From assembly GCA_013349405.1 (NCBI GenBank), contig DUZS01000018.1:1-64000 (forward strand): a stretch of 64,000 nt of DNA, read 5' to 3'. The translations under genes were made by a program, and so were the position numbers. Positions 48,962 to 57,047 of the stretch are shown here, piece by piece; within the stretch, counting starts at the first letter, position 1, and the number at the start of each line of letters is the position of its first letter. The notes under the pieces were generated by a model. The model was not told the DNA's origin and did no database searches. It worked only from the letters and a program-made list of their open reading frames with translations. Origin of the DNA: Desulfuromonadales bacterium. GTDB lineage: Bacteria > Desulfobacterota > Desulfuromonadia > Geobacterales > Pseudopelobacteraceae.

Positions 48962-49918
48962 ATGTCCCTTGCAGAACTGGTAGTAGCAGGCAACATCCGC
49001 GCCGCCGCACGACTGATGCGCGACATCGATGATGGTCGTCCTCAGGCGGTTGAAGAGCTGAAACAGCTCTATCCTCATACCGGCAACGCCTTTATCGTCG
49101 GCATTACCGGCCCGCCGGGAGCAGGAAAATCGACGCTTGTCGATCAACTGACCGCCGCGTTCCGCGTGCGGGGTAAAAAAGTAGGCGTCGTTGCAATCGA
49201 CCCGACCAGCCCTTTCACCGGTGGCGCGATCCTTGGCGACCGCATCCGCATGAACCGGCATTCCTGCGACGAAGGGGTGTTCATCCGCAGCCTGGCAACC
49301 CGGGGCGCACTGGGCGGGCTTTCCCGCTCGACTTCCGATGTCGCCCTGGTCATGGATGCTCTCGGCATGGATATTGTTATCATCGAAACGGTTGGTGTCG
49401 GCCAGGACGAGGTCGATATCGTTAAAGAAGCGCACACGACCTGCGTTGTGATGGTCCCGGGGCTCGGTGACGATATTCAGGCGATTAAAGCCGGAATCCT
49501 GGAAATCGGCGATATTTTTGTCGTCAACAAGGCTGACCGTGAGGGTGCCGACCGGACCGCACGCGAATTAAGCACTATGCTGGACATGCGCCATTCCGTG
49601 GCAGACGGCTGGAATCCGCGGGTTATGAAGACCGAGGCGCAGCGGGGAACCGGTATTGAAGAGCTTATCGAAGAAATCCTCTCCCACCGGACTTTTTTCC
49701 AAACGAGCGGTGCCGTTACCGATTTTCTCAAAAACCGCAGTAAACGTCATTTTATCAGTATCCTGCGGGACACGCTGCTCAATAAAGCTCTCGTCTATAT
49801 GGCAGAGGACCATTATCTTGACAGGATTGTGAGTGAGATGAATGCCCGCCGCATTGACCCGTATTCAGCGGTAGAAGAAGTTTTATCAAAAATAATGCCG
49901 GAGAGAAAAGATGTTTAG
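48962..49918 (+). CDS. meaB: Methylmalonyl-CoA mutase-associated GTPase MeaB
   Basis: 318 residues. Walker A is GPPGAGKSTLVDQLTAAFR; other landmarks are VGVVAIDPTSPFTGGAILGDRIRM, FIRSLATRGALGGLSRST, IIETVGVGQDEVDI and NKADREGADR. MeaB guards and reloads B12 in methylmalonyl-CoA mutase. It is unlinked to the B12-binding subunit at 30386, though both are in this window and depend on the cobalt transporter nearby. Confidence 0.95.
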   Translation: MSLAELVVAGNIRAAARLMRDIDDGRPQAVEELKQLYPHTGNAFIVGITGPPGAGKSTLVDQLTAAFRVRGKKVGVVAIDPTSPFTGGAILGDRIRMNRHSCDEGVFIRSLATRGALGGLSRSTSDVALVMDALGMDIVIIETVGVGQDEVDIVKEAHTTCVVMVPGLGDDIQAIKAGILEIGDIFVVNKADREGADRTARELSTMLDMRHSVADGWNPRVMKTEAQRGTGIEELIEEILSHRTFFQTSGAVTDFLKNRSKRHFISILRDTLLNKALVYMAEDHYLDRIVSEMNARRIDPYSAVEEVLSKIMPERKDV

Positions 49919-49989
49919 GCGTTGAATTTTTCCCGAATTGCTCTATACTCCGACTGTAAGAATATGTGATTTTTTTACTGGAGGCACTC

Positions 49990-50385
49990 ATGCCGCTGAC
50001 CGGAATTGCCCTGATAATCATAGCCGTTGCAATTTGCATACTGGTACTGACGCTGGTTCCGACTCTCCTCACCATCAAGCGCACTGCCGCTTCTGTGGGA
50101 GAGTTGGCCGATATGGTTAAAGGGGAGTTGCGACCGACTCTGCATGAACTGACCGGCGTACTCGCGGAGTTGAAAACCGTTGGCGGCGGCGTTGCCGAAC
50201 ACACCGACGATGTCAAACGTTTCATGTCGGCACTCGGCGAAACCGGCGGTAATATCCACACTATTAACCGTGCGGTCAATGTCGTCAGCAGCGTTGTGAA
50301 CACCTCTTCGGCGTGGACAACCGGCGCCAGGGTGGCAGGAAAATACTTGCTGGATCAGTATCTAAAAAAAAGAGGAGGGAAGTAA
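49990..50385 (+). CDS. DUF948-type membrane-anchored protein
   Basis: 131 residues from MPLTGIALIIIAVAICILVL, with GGAGG upstream; the ORF-track start is eight codons earlier. One N-terminal membrane helix leads to a coiled-coil-like stretch, LADMVKGELRPTLHELTGVLAELKTVGGGVAEHTDDV. This is the YtxG/DUF948 pattern and it is followed two bases later by a YtxH-type gene, as in Bacillus ytxGH. Confidence 0.75.
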   Translation: MPLTGIALIIIAVAICILVLTLVPTLLTIKRTAASVGELADMVKGELRPTLHELTGVLAELKTVGGGVAEHTDDVKRFMSALGETGGNIHTINRAVNVVSSVVNTSSAWTTGARVAGKYLLDQYLKKRGGK

Positions 50386-50387
50386 TC

Positions 50388-50690
50388 ATGTCTGACAATT
50401 GTGAAGTATCAGCGGGAACAGTTTTGGTATCATTTGTAGCGGGAGCAGCCATAGGAGCAGGCTTGGCTCTGTTGTACGCACCTAAAAGCGGTCGTGAAAT
50501 GCGTGAGGATATCCTTGATCTGACTGAAGATGCCGTTGATAAAATCAAGGAATACGCCAAAGAGGCTCAGGAAAAAATCAAAACCGCCGTCGAAGACGGC
50601 AAAGAAACCTTCACAGATAAAAAATCTGTTCTGGCCGCCGCTATTGAGGCCGGTCGCGAAGCGATGCAGAGGGAGCGCACGTCGGCGTAG
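50388..50690 (+). CDS. YtxH-domain protein
   Basis: 100 residues from MSDNCEVSAGTVLVSFVAGAAIGAGLALLYAPKSGREMRED, after AGGAGGGAAGTA; the listed ORF begins 25 codons earlier inside the DUF948 gene. Membrane-associated N-terminus, then a long charged helix (KIKEYAKEAQEKIKTAVEDGKE). It forms a pair with the DUF948 gene and is followed by a strong terminator. Function is unknown. Confidence 0.78.
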   Translation: MSDNCEVSAGTVLVSFVAGAAIGAGLALLYAPKSGREMREDILDLTEDAVDKIKEYAKEAQEKIKTAVEDGKETFTDKKSVLAAAIEAGREAMQRERTSA

Positions 50691-50709
50691 CAGCAATCAA
50701 CCTACAGCT

Positions 50710-50739
50710 AAAAAGCCCACGAACGTTTGTGGGCTTTTT
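50710..50739 (+). terminator. Rho-independent terminator after the YtxH gene
   Basis: AAAAAGCCCAC and GTGGGCTTTTT form a perfect 11-bp stem. Confidence 0.88.
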
Positions 50740-50847
50740 AGTATCCATATCCACTCTCAAACAGGGTATTTGTCAGCAAAAGCCCAGCCTTCAAGCGTTT
50801 TCGCATCATTGACTTTCAACAGTGCTTCCGTTATACTTCCACTCCCT

Positions 50848-52344
50848 ATGAAACGGCATACCGTCAGTACATATGTTTTTGTGGTTCTTGCCGCCCTGAT
50901 CTACGCGTTACCAACAGTGGCCATGGAGCCGATGCAGCCTCTGCTGGCCGAACTGATCCGGCCAAATGCACTGCTTCCGGAAGTGACGGAAGCACCTGCG
51001 CTTGCCCCTATTAGCGGCCAGAGCCCGATAGGCCCAGAGGCAGTGGCAGTTCTCCCCCCGATTTTTTCACTTGAAGAGTTGAGTGCGCGTGGTGAAGATG
51101 ATGGAGAACTCGACCTGCCGGATTCCGACCTGCCGATTTCCGATATTCCCTTGACACTTAACAGCAAAGTTGAATATTTCCTCTACTACTTTCAGACAAG
51201 CGGCAGAGTACCTTTCTCAAAATGGCTATCGCGCTCGACCCGCTATATTCCAATGATGAAGGATATTCTGAAGCGCGAAGGCATGCCGGAAGACCTCGTG
51301 TATGTTGCCATGATAGAGAGCGGCTTCCAGATGCACGCCCAGTCCTGGGCCAATGCTGTCGGCCCGTGGCAGTTCATTTCCGAAACCGGGCGACGCTATG
51401 ACCTGCGCATTGACCAGTGGATTGATGAACGCAAAGATCCGGTCAAGGCGACCACCGCTGCGGCATTGTACCTGAAGGAACTGTACGGAATGTTCAACGG
51501 TGACTGGTACCTGGCAGCCGCGGGCTACAATGCCGGAGAGAATAAAATCCTGCGGGCCATCGGCATGTACAACACCAGTGACTTCTGGGAAATATCCCGT
51601 GGTTCCTATCTGAAACCGGAAACGAAGGAGTACGTCCCCAAACTGTTAGCGGCGGCCATCATTGCCAAAGATCCCGCCCGTTACGGCTTCACCGACATCG
51701 CCTATCTGACACCGATCGAGTATGATACAACGGTAATACCTTCGCGCACCAACCTCGACCTGGCGGCAAAGCTGAGCGGGACCACCTACGAAGCGCTCAA
51801 GGAGTTGAATCCCGACCTGCGTCACTGGTGCACTCCACCCAACTATCCGGATTATCTACTCAAAATACCCAAAGGGAGCAAACAGCAATTTGAAGCTGAT
51901 TATGCAAAAGTGCCGGAAGGTCAGCGCTTTACCGAACGGGTTCTCTACAGCCGCTATCAGGTCCGCAGGAAAGATTCTCTTAAAAGCGTGGCGAGGCGCT
52001 TCAACACCTCACCCGCGACGCTGGCTGAGCTTAACGGCCTGAATGCAAAGAGTCGTATTGCCGGAAAATCGCTGCTTGTGCCGGTCAAACAGACCGTCGA
52101 TTTCAGCCATGAAGGGCGTGTGGCTAAATCGGCAGCTGCGAAGGGGGGGTATGCTAAATATTACACGATAAAAAGTGGCGATACTCTTGCTGCATTGTCC
52201 AAACGCTTCAATGTTTCGACAAAAGTGCTTTCCTCCTGGAACGACCTGAAAGCAAAAATTGCCCTCAAACCGGGTCGGCGCATAATTATTGCAAAGTTTA
52301 CCGAAAAGAACGGCGAACTGATCCCCGCCGCAACAAAAAGCTGA
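50848..52344 (+). CDS. mltD: MltD-type membrane-bound lytic transglycosylase with two LysM domains
   Basis: 498 residues from MKRHTVSTYVFVVLAALIYALP (signal peptide); the ORF-track extension upstream crosses the terminator and is rejected. The SLT domain at about 110-240 has EDLVYVAMIESGFQMHAQSWANAVGPWQFISETGRRY, with the catalytic Glu in IESGF, and YLAAAGYNAGENKI. Two LysM units follow (YQVRRKDSLKSVARRFNTSPATL, YYTIKSGDTLAALSKRFNVS). It cleaves the glycan chain of peptidoglycan in the periplasm. Confidence 0.93.
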   Translation: MKRHTVSTYVFVVLAALIYALPTVAMEPMQPLLAELIRPNALLPEVTEAPALAPISGQSPIGPEAVAVLPPIFSLEELSARGEDDGELDLPDSDLPISDIPLTLNSKVEYFLYYFQTSGRVPFSKWLSRSTRYIPMMKDILKREGMPEDLVYVAMIESGFQMHAQSWANAVGPWQFISETGRRYDLRIDQWIDERKDPVKATTAAALYLKELYGMFNGDWYLAAAGYNAGENKILRAIGMYNTSDFWEISRGSYLKPETKEYVPKLLAAAIIAKDPARYGFTDIAYLTPIEYDTTVIPSRTNLDLAAKLSGTTYEALKELNPDLRHWCTPPNYPDYLLKIPKGSKQQFEADYAKVPEGQRFTERVLYSRYQVRRKDSLKSVARRFNTSPATLAELNGLNAKSRIAGKSLLVPVKQTVDFSHEGRVAKSAAAKGGYAKYYTIKSGDTLAALSKRFNVSTKVLSSWNDLKAKIALKPGRRIIIAKFTEKNGELIPAATKS

Positions 52345-52385
52345 CGCCGTTATCTCAAGTTTCCCTATAATGAAAGGAATTACCG

Positions 52386-53126
52386 ATGTATAACCTCTTG
52401 ATCTCTGCGACTGCCTCAATCGCCGTGCTGCTGATATTGATTTTTGTCCTCAAGCTTGCCTGGTGGGGGTCACTGATAGTCGCCTTTATCGTTTTCGGCA
52501 TCGTGTTTGTCCTGTTTTCAAAAATCACCATGAAGAAAGTCATGGCTTCGATTGAAACAGCCGGCAAGGACCTGCAGGCGCAGCCGCCCCGCTTTGAAAA
52601 AGCGATCCGTGAGCTGAAAGATGCGCTCCAGTACAGCAAATGGCAGTTTTATGTCGAAGGGCAGATCGAGTCGCAGATCGGCATGATCTACTATATGAAG
52701 CGAGACTTTTCGAATGCCTTCCCGCATCTGGAGAAGTCGTTCTTTAAAAACTGGGCAGCCACTGCCATGCTCGCCGTTTCTTACATGAAACGCCAGAAGA
52801 AGGACAAGATGATCAGCACCTTTGAAAAAGCGGTGCAGTGGAACGGCAAAGAATCACTGCTCTGGGCACTCTATGCCTATTGTATGAATGAGAGCGGGGA
52901 AGCCGATAAAGCGAGGGAAATCCTGACCAAGGGGCTCAAAAAGAACCCGGGGGATGAAAAATTGCAGGACCTGCTGCAATCCCTGCAGAATGGCAAAAAA
53001 ATGAATATGCGCGCCTATGGGGACCTCTGGTTTCAGTTCCACCTGGAAAGTCTCGGCGCTCTTCAGAAGTACCAGATGGCATCGATGGGCGGCCGCATGC
53101 AACGGCGTATGAGCGGCAGAAGATAA
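52386..53126 (+). CDS. Membrane protein with TPR repeats
   Basis: 246 residues. Two N-terminal membrane helices (about 5-23 and 27-46) are followed by tetratricopeptide-like helices, ERF..KAIRELKDAL, IGMIYYMKRDFSNAFPHLEKSF, KMISTFEKAVQWNGKESLLWALYAYCMNESGEADKAREILTKGLKKNPGD. It is probably a membrane-bound scaffold. No specific family recognised. It ends at a bidirectional terminator. Confidence 0.7.
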   Translation: MYNLLISATASIAVLLILIFVLKLAWWGSLIVAFIVFGIVFVLFSKITMKKVMASIETAGKDLQAQPPRFEKAIRELKDALQYSKWQFYVEGQIESQIGMIYYMKRDFSNAFPHLEKSFFKNWAATAMLAVSYMKRQKKDKMISTFEKAVQWNGKESLLWALYAYCMNESGEADKAREILTKGLKKNPGDEKLQDLLQSLQNGKKMNMRAYGDLWFQFHLESLGALQKYQMASMGGRMQRRMSGRR

Positions 53127-53158
53127 AAAAAGGACTCCATTGAGGAGTCCTTTTTTTT
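53125..53158. terminator. Bidirectional terminator
   Basis: AAAAAAAGGACTCC and GGAGTCCTTTTTTTT around ATTGA, between converging genes. Confidence 0.9.
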
Positions 53159-53163
53159 ATCTA

Positions 53164-54471
53164 TCAAGAACGCTTTCGCAGAGATTTCAGAATTTTATAG
53201 AATCCGCGCGGCGTCGAATCAAAGAGTGCAACCGGACAGCCGAGCCGATGTTCAAGTTCCACAAGCGAGACATCATCGAGAAAGACCCCTGCACCCTCCT
53301 TAACCATCACATCAGGCACTAGAAGAGCTGCGCCGATTTCATGTCCCGCCAGCGCTGCGATGATGTCATTGCCGGAGACCAGACCGCTGACGGTAACCGG
53401 CGCTCCAAAAAGAAGATTCTCTACGGCACACGCCACCAGTTCCAGACCGGTTTTCTCACCCAGCTTATCCATAAAATCACTTACAAAGGGCAATGCTGAA
53501 ACGCCGGTAACAACTGTTGCCCGGAATGTTCCGACAGGCGTGGCACGGCGCACCACCTGTGCCGCCTCCTTCATGAACAGCGGCACCATGCCGACGCCGT
53601 TTTCCAACTGCGGGAAATCACCATACTCCTTGATGGGGGGAAAAGGCAGCTTCGCTTTAAGAAAGAATTCATCCGCCAGAAAGAGAAACGGCTCTCCCAG
53701 CTTCCTGCGGAGGGCTTCAGAGCGCGGCTGCCACTCCGTTATGAAGTGCCGGGCGTATTCGGCATCTACCGGAGTCAGCGTTGGTAGTTTACTGCGATGG
53801 GCAGTAAGCCCCAGAGGCACAACTGCCAGCGACTGTACCGTGGGGAAGAGTGCGGCAAGATCAGCCACCGTACGCTGCAGCTCTTCGCCGTCATTCAACC
53901 CCGGGCAGAGCACCACCTGCGTGTGCATGACAATGCGCGCGGTGGCCAGCTTGTGCAGCTGATCCAGAATGGGAGGAATGCCTGATTTACCAAGCAATCT
54001 CTCACGAAGAAGAGGATTTGTTGCATGCACTGAAATATAGAGCGGCGAAAGGCGTTGTTCGGTGATGCGCTGCAGGGCGGAGCGGGAAAGATTGGCGAGC
54101 GTGACGTAATTGCCGTTTAAAAAAGAGAGACGATAATCTTCATCTTTAACGTACAGCGGCTTACGCAGACCTCTGGGGAGTTGATGGACGAAACAGAAGA
54201 TGCAGTTGTTGGCACAGCGGGCGGGATCCGGGGCGATGAACGTCAAACCGAGCGACTCACCTTCATCTCGTTCAACCTCCAGTTCCCACAGATCACCGTT
54301 CGGTTTTTCAATCTCCAGCAATAATTCTTCTTCGGAAGCGGTGTAGTAGCTGTAATCAATCAGATCGCGCAAATACCGGCCATTAACCGCTAATAACCGG
54401 TCTCCTGCCACAACTTCCAGTTCATCGGCAAGCGATCCGGGTGTGACACAATCAATCAGAAGTCCTGCCAT
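53164..54471 (-). CDS. DUF512 radical-SAM/PDZ protein
   Basis: About 435 residues from MAGLLIDCVTPGSLADELEV. An N-terminal PDZ-like domain precedes the region ARCANNCIFCFVHQLPRGLRKPLYVKDEDYRLSFLNGNYVTL, in which CxxxCxxC is the radical-SAM cluster motif. The C-terminal DUF512 part has DEFFLKAKLPFPP and VSGLVSGNDIIAAL. The listed start ten codons earlier overlaps the restored hfq frame, so the later start is preferred. Function is unknown. The order hfq-DUF512 suggests one transcript. Confidence 0.83.
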   Translation of the reverse strand: MAGLLIDCVTPGSLADELEVVAGDRLLAVNGRYLRDLIDYSYYTASEEELLLEIEKPNGDLWELEVERDEGESLGLTFIAPDPARCANNCIFCFVHQLPRGLRKPLYVKDEDYRLSFLNGNYVTLANLSRSALQRITEQRLSPLYISVHATNPLLRERLLGKSGIPPILDQLHKLATARIVMHTQVVLCPGLNDGEELQRTVADLAALFPTVQSLAVVPLGLTAHRSKLPTLTPVDAEYARHFITEWQPRSEALRRKLGEPFLFLADEFFLKAKLPFPPIKEYGDFPQLENGVGMVPLFMKEAAQVVRRATPVGTFRATVVTGVSALPFVSDFMDKLGEKTGLELVACAVENLLFGAPVTVSGLVSGNDIIAALAGHEIGAALLVPDVMVKEGAGVFLDDVSLVELEHRLGCPVALFDSTPRGFYKILKSLRKRS

Positions 54472-54475
54472 TTCG

Positions 54476-54699
54476 TTACTGATGGAGCCGGAAAGTACCA
54501 TCGGCAGAGGTTATGGTAGCGATGGCGTGTTTATAAATGAGCATGTCGCCGCCGGAATCAAGCAGCACTGAAAAGTTATCAAATGACTTGACAAACCTTC
54601 CAGTCGGTCGCCCGACATCATGATAACGGCCACCCGCACCCGCTCCTTACGCGCCTGGTTGAGATACTGGTCCTGAATATTGAATGGTGCTTTGGACAT
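54476..54699 (-). pseudogene. hfq: RNA chaperone Hfq with an apparent one-base frameshift
   Basis: Starts [35 protein letters not shown], the normal Hfq opening, after GGAGG. The frame then becomes nonsense and ends early. If one T is added to the GGTTTG at 54593-54595, the frame continues [39 protein letters not shown] and stops at 54476, an ordinary Hfq of about 75 residues with the YKHAI Sm2 motif. So one base is missing in a short T run. Either a sequencing error or a true loss of Hfq. Position between miaA and a downstream gene is the conserved one. Confidence 0.85.
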
Positions 54700-54703
54700 G
54701 ACG

Positions 54704-55648
54704 TTACGCCTCCTGTTGCTCAAAAAATTCAATTGCATGCCTGATTATGGTACCAGAGTTATCAGGATATTCAAACCACAATATGTCAGGATCGGCCTTG
54801 AACCAGGTCAGTTGCCGCTTGGCGTAATGCCGGGTATTGCGCTTGATCAGCCGGCAGGCCTCTTCGACAGAAAGCTCGCCAGAGAGACAGGCGGCAGCTT
54901 CCTTGTAGCCGATTGAGCGCATCGCTTTGAGGTTGCAGTCAAATCCGGCTGCAACAAGCCCGCGCACCTCAGCCATCAAACCAGCCGCAAGCATCTGCTC
55001 AACGCGCTCTTCTATCCGTTCGTACAGCAGCGCTCTGTCAACCGAGATGCCGATCTGCAGCGTGTCATAGCGACGCCCGGCAAACGCATGTTCCCGCTGA
55101 TAGCGGGAAAGCGGGATGCCGGTCAGCCGGTACACTTCGAGGGCCCGGATGACCCGCAGCAGATTATTCGGGTGGAGTGTCGCCGCCAGTTCAGGGTCAA
55201 CGAGGCGGAGCTGTTCCAGCATCGCCCCGTTACCCGCCTCCGCCGCTTCATCCTGCAGCGCCTGGCGCAGCGCTCCCGCACCGCCCGGTGAATCGACAAG
55301 CCCATGTACCAGAGCTCTGATATAGAGGCCGGTACCGCCGACAACGATGACCCGTTTACCGCGACTGACAATATCCCGGATGGCAGCATCGGCGGCAGCA
55401 GCGAAATCGGCGGCAGAAAACGGCTGATCAGGTTCGATGATATCAATCAGATGATGGCGAATCTCGCTTTGCTGCCCGGGGGAAGGTTTGGCGGTCCCGA
55501 TATCCAGCCTGCGATACACCTGCATCGAGTCAGCGTTGACGATCTCGGCATCAAGGGTGTGCGCAAGCTCGAGCGCAAGAGCACTTTTTCCGGAGGCGGT
55601 CGGGCCGCAGATGATGATGATTTTTGAGTGGATTTGATGTGACTTCAT
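54704..55648 (-). CDS. miaA: tRNA dimethylallyltransferase
   Basis: About 314 residues from MKSHQIHSKIIIICGPTASGKSALALELA. The P-loop is GPTASGKS; DSMQVYRRLDIGTAKPS, HHLIDIIEPDQPFSAADFA and VVGGTGLYIRAL are the family motifs, and RNTRHYAKRQLTWFK ends the enzyme. It adds a dimethylallyl group to A37 of tRNAs reading UNN codons. It is four bases upstream of hfq, the usual order miaA-hfq. mutL would normally precede it directly, but a DUF4143 gene intervenes. Confidence 0.96.
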   Translation of the reverse strand: MKSHQIHSKIIIICGPTASGKSALALELAHTLDAEIVNADSMQVYRRLDIGTAKPSPGQQSEIRHHLIDIIEPDQPFSAADFAAAADAAIRDIVSRGKRVIVVGGTGLYIRALVHGLVDSPGGAGALRQALQDEAAEAGNGAMLEQLRLVDPELAATLHPNNLLRVIRALEVYRLTGIPLSRYQREHAFAGRRYDTLQIGISVDRALLYERIEERVEQMLAAGLMAEVRGLVAAGFDCNLKAMRSIGYKEAAACLSGELSVEEACRLIKRNTRHYAKRQLTWFKADPDILWFEYPDNSGTIIRHAIEFFEQQEA

Positions 55649-55704
55649 CTGCTGTTTTTCCTGGAATGCCAATATATTGCTTCTACTACAAACATTTCAC
55701 CCCT

Positions 55705-56979
55705 TCACACCCCGCTTAGCCACTTCCACAGCGGCATAATGCTGATCACACCCGCTTCAGTCGTCACCGTCTCCTCCACATCCGCAGTTAACAGCAACGC
55801 TTCCTGCACACCAAGCCCCTGCATCCCTTCAACCAGACCATGCAACTCCCGATTTCTGGTACTCACATTCGTAATATCGTAGGCCACATTGATCAAACGC
55901 GGTGACTCACCGTCCGGCAGCACAAAATCAATTTCCTGTTTTTGCCTGCCATAGCAGATGTTCTGCACCCGCCGACGTAACTGTAGAAAGACAATATTTT
56001 CGAAGATCCTGCCGATATCGGCTCCGGTTGCCAGATCAACCACCCCTTTCAGGGCGTGATCAATGGCATACAGCTTACGAGGATTACGCATGACCTCACG
56101 TTGGGAGGAAGAATTAACCGGCACAAGAAAAAGTGCATAGGCGTCTTCCAGATACGAGATATAGTCAAAAAGGGTATTCCTGGAAAGCTGGACCCCCTGT
56201 GAACGGAAGTCGTTGTATAGCTTCGAGAGACTCAGCGGATTGGATATATTGGAGAAGCACTGCTTGATGAGTGATTTGAGCAGAAAAAGATTGCCGACGT
56301 TGTGGCGGTCAGCGACGTCGCGATACATGATCATCTGCAGGTATTCGTGCAGTATCTGCTTTGCACGCAGGTCGTCCACCCCCGCTGTTTCTGGAAATCC
56401 GCCGGTGCGGCAGTACTCGGCAAAGGCATTTTTTATTACCGAGACGCTGCGCGATGAATGCCCCGTCTTGATAGTGCGGAAGCGGAGGTATTCACTGAAC
56501 GAGAGTGGAAACACCTCAAAGGGGATAGTGCGCCCTCGCAGGGACGTTGCAATTTCACGGCTCAACAGTTTGGCTGAAGAACCGGTGACGAATACGGAGC
56601 AGTTTTCCGTATCATCCAGACGACGCACAAAACGCTCCCATTCCGGTGCATTCTGGATTTCATCAAAGAAGAAATATACCCGCCGGTCACGATTGTGCGG
56701 ATACAGTTCATAGTAGGAGTCGAGAAATTCCGCCAGATCATGTGGAGTCAACGGAAAGAGTCTATCATCTTCAAGGTTTATATAGACCAAGGCATCGGCG
56801 GGAGCCGTCTGGTGCAGCTGATGTATCAGAGAGTAAAGAATGCTGGTTTTGCCGCTGCGACGGACACCAATCAGTGAAATTATCTTGCCGGAATCAAGGG
56901 GGACGTCAATGTCACGTGGCACTACACGGGAGTAATCGCGTTCCTGAGAATCGGTTATGATTTGTTTCCATGGCTTCAT
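55705..56979 (-). CDS. AAA ATPase with DUF4143 domain, inserted between mutL and miaA
   Basis: 424 residues. ISLIGVRRSGKTSILYSLIH is the P-loop, RRVYFFFDEIQNAPEWERFVRRL Walker B, VFVTGSSAKLLSREIATSLRGRT the sensor, followed by DUF4143 (TGGFPETAGVDDLRAKQILHEYL and the C-terminal KQEIDFVLPDG nuclease-like strand). These ATPases are common, mobile and of unknown function. It interrupts the usual mutL-miaA-hfq order. TACAGGAGGTATAA before the ATG and a TATTTTATAC element further up suggest its own promoter. Confidence 0.88.
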   Translation of the reverse strand: MKPWKQIITDSQERDYSRVVPRDIDVPLDSGKIISLIGVRRSGKTSILYSLIHQLHQTAPADALVYINLEDDRLFPLTPHDLAEFLDSYYELYPHNRDRRVYFFFDEIQNAPEWERFVRRLDDTENCSVFVTGSSAKLLSREIATSLRGRTIPFEVFPLSFSEYLRFRTIKTGHSSRSVSVIKNAFAEYCRTGGFPETAGVDDLRAKQILHEYLQMIMYRDVADRHNVGNLFLLKSLIKQCFSNISNPLSLSKLYNDFRSQGVQLSRNTLFDYISYLEDAYALFLVPVNSSSQREVMRNPRKLYAIDHALKGVVDLATGADIGRIFENIVFLQLRRRVQNICYGRQKQEIDFVLPDGESPRLINVAYDITNVSTRNRELHGLVEGMQGLGVQEALLLTADVEETVTTEAGVISIMPLWKWLSGV

Positions 56980-57047
56980 TTATACCTCCTGTAAGGTATA
57001 AAATAATAGTTATTTGTCTTAATGTAAAGAGATATAACTACGCAACG

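Noticed and set aside
50530-50847. N-terminal extension of the mltD ORF
   Set aside because: It would begin in the YtxH gene and read through a perfect terminator; the signal peptide begins at 50848.
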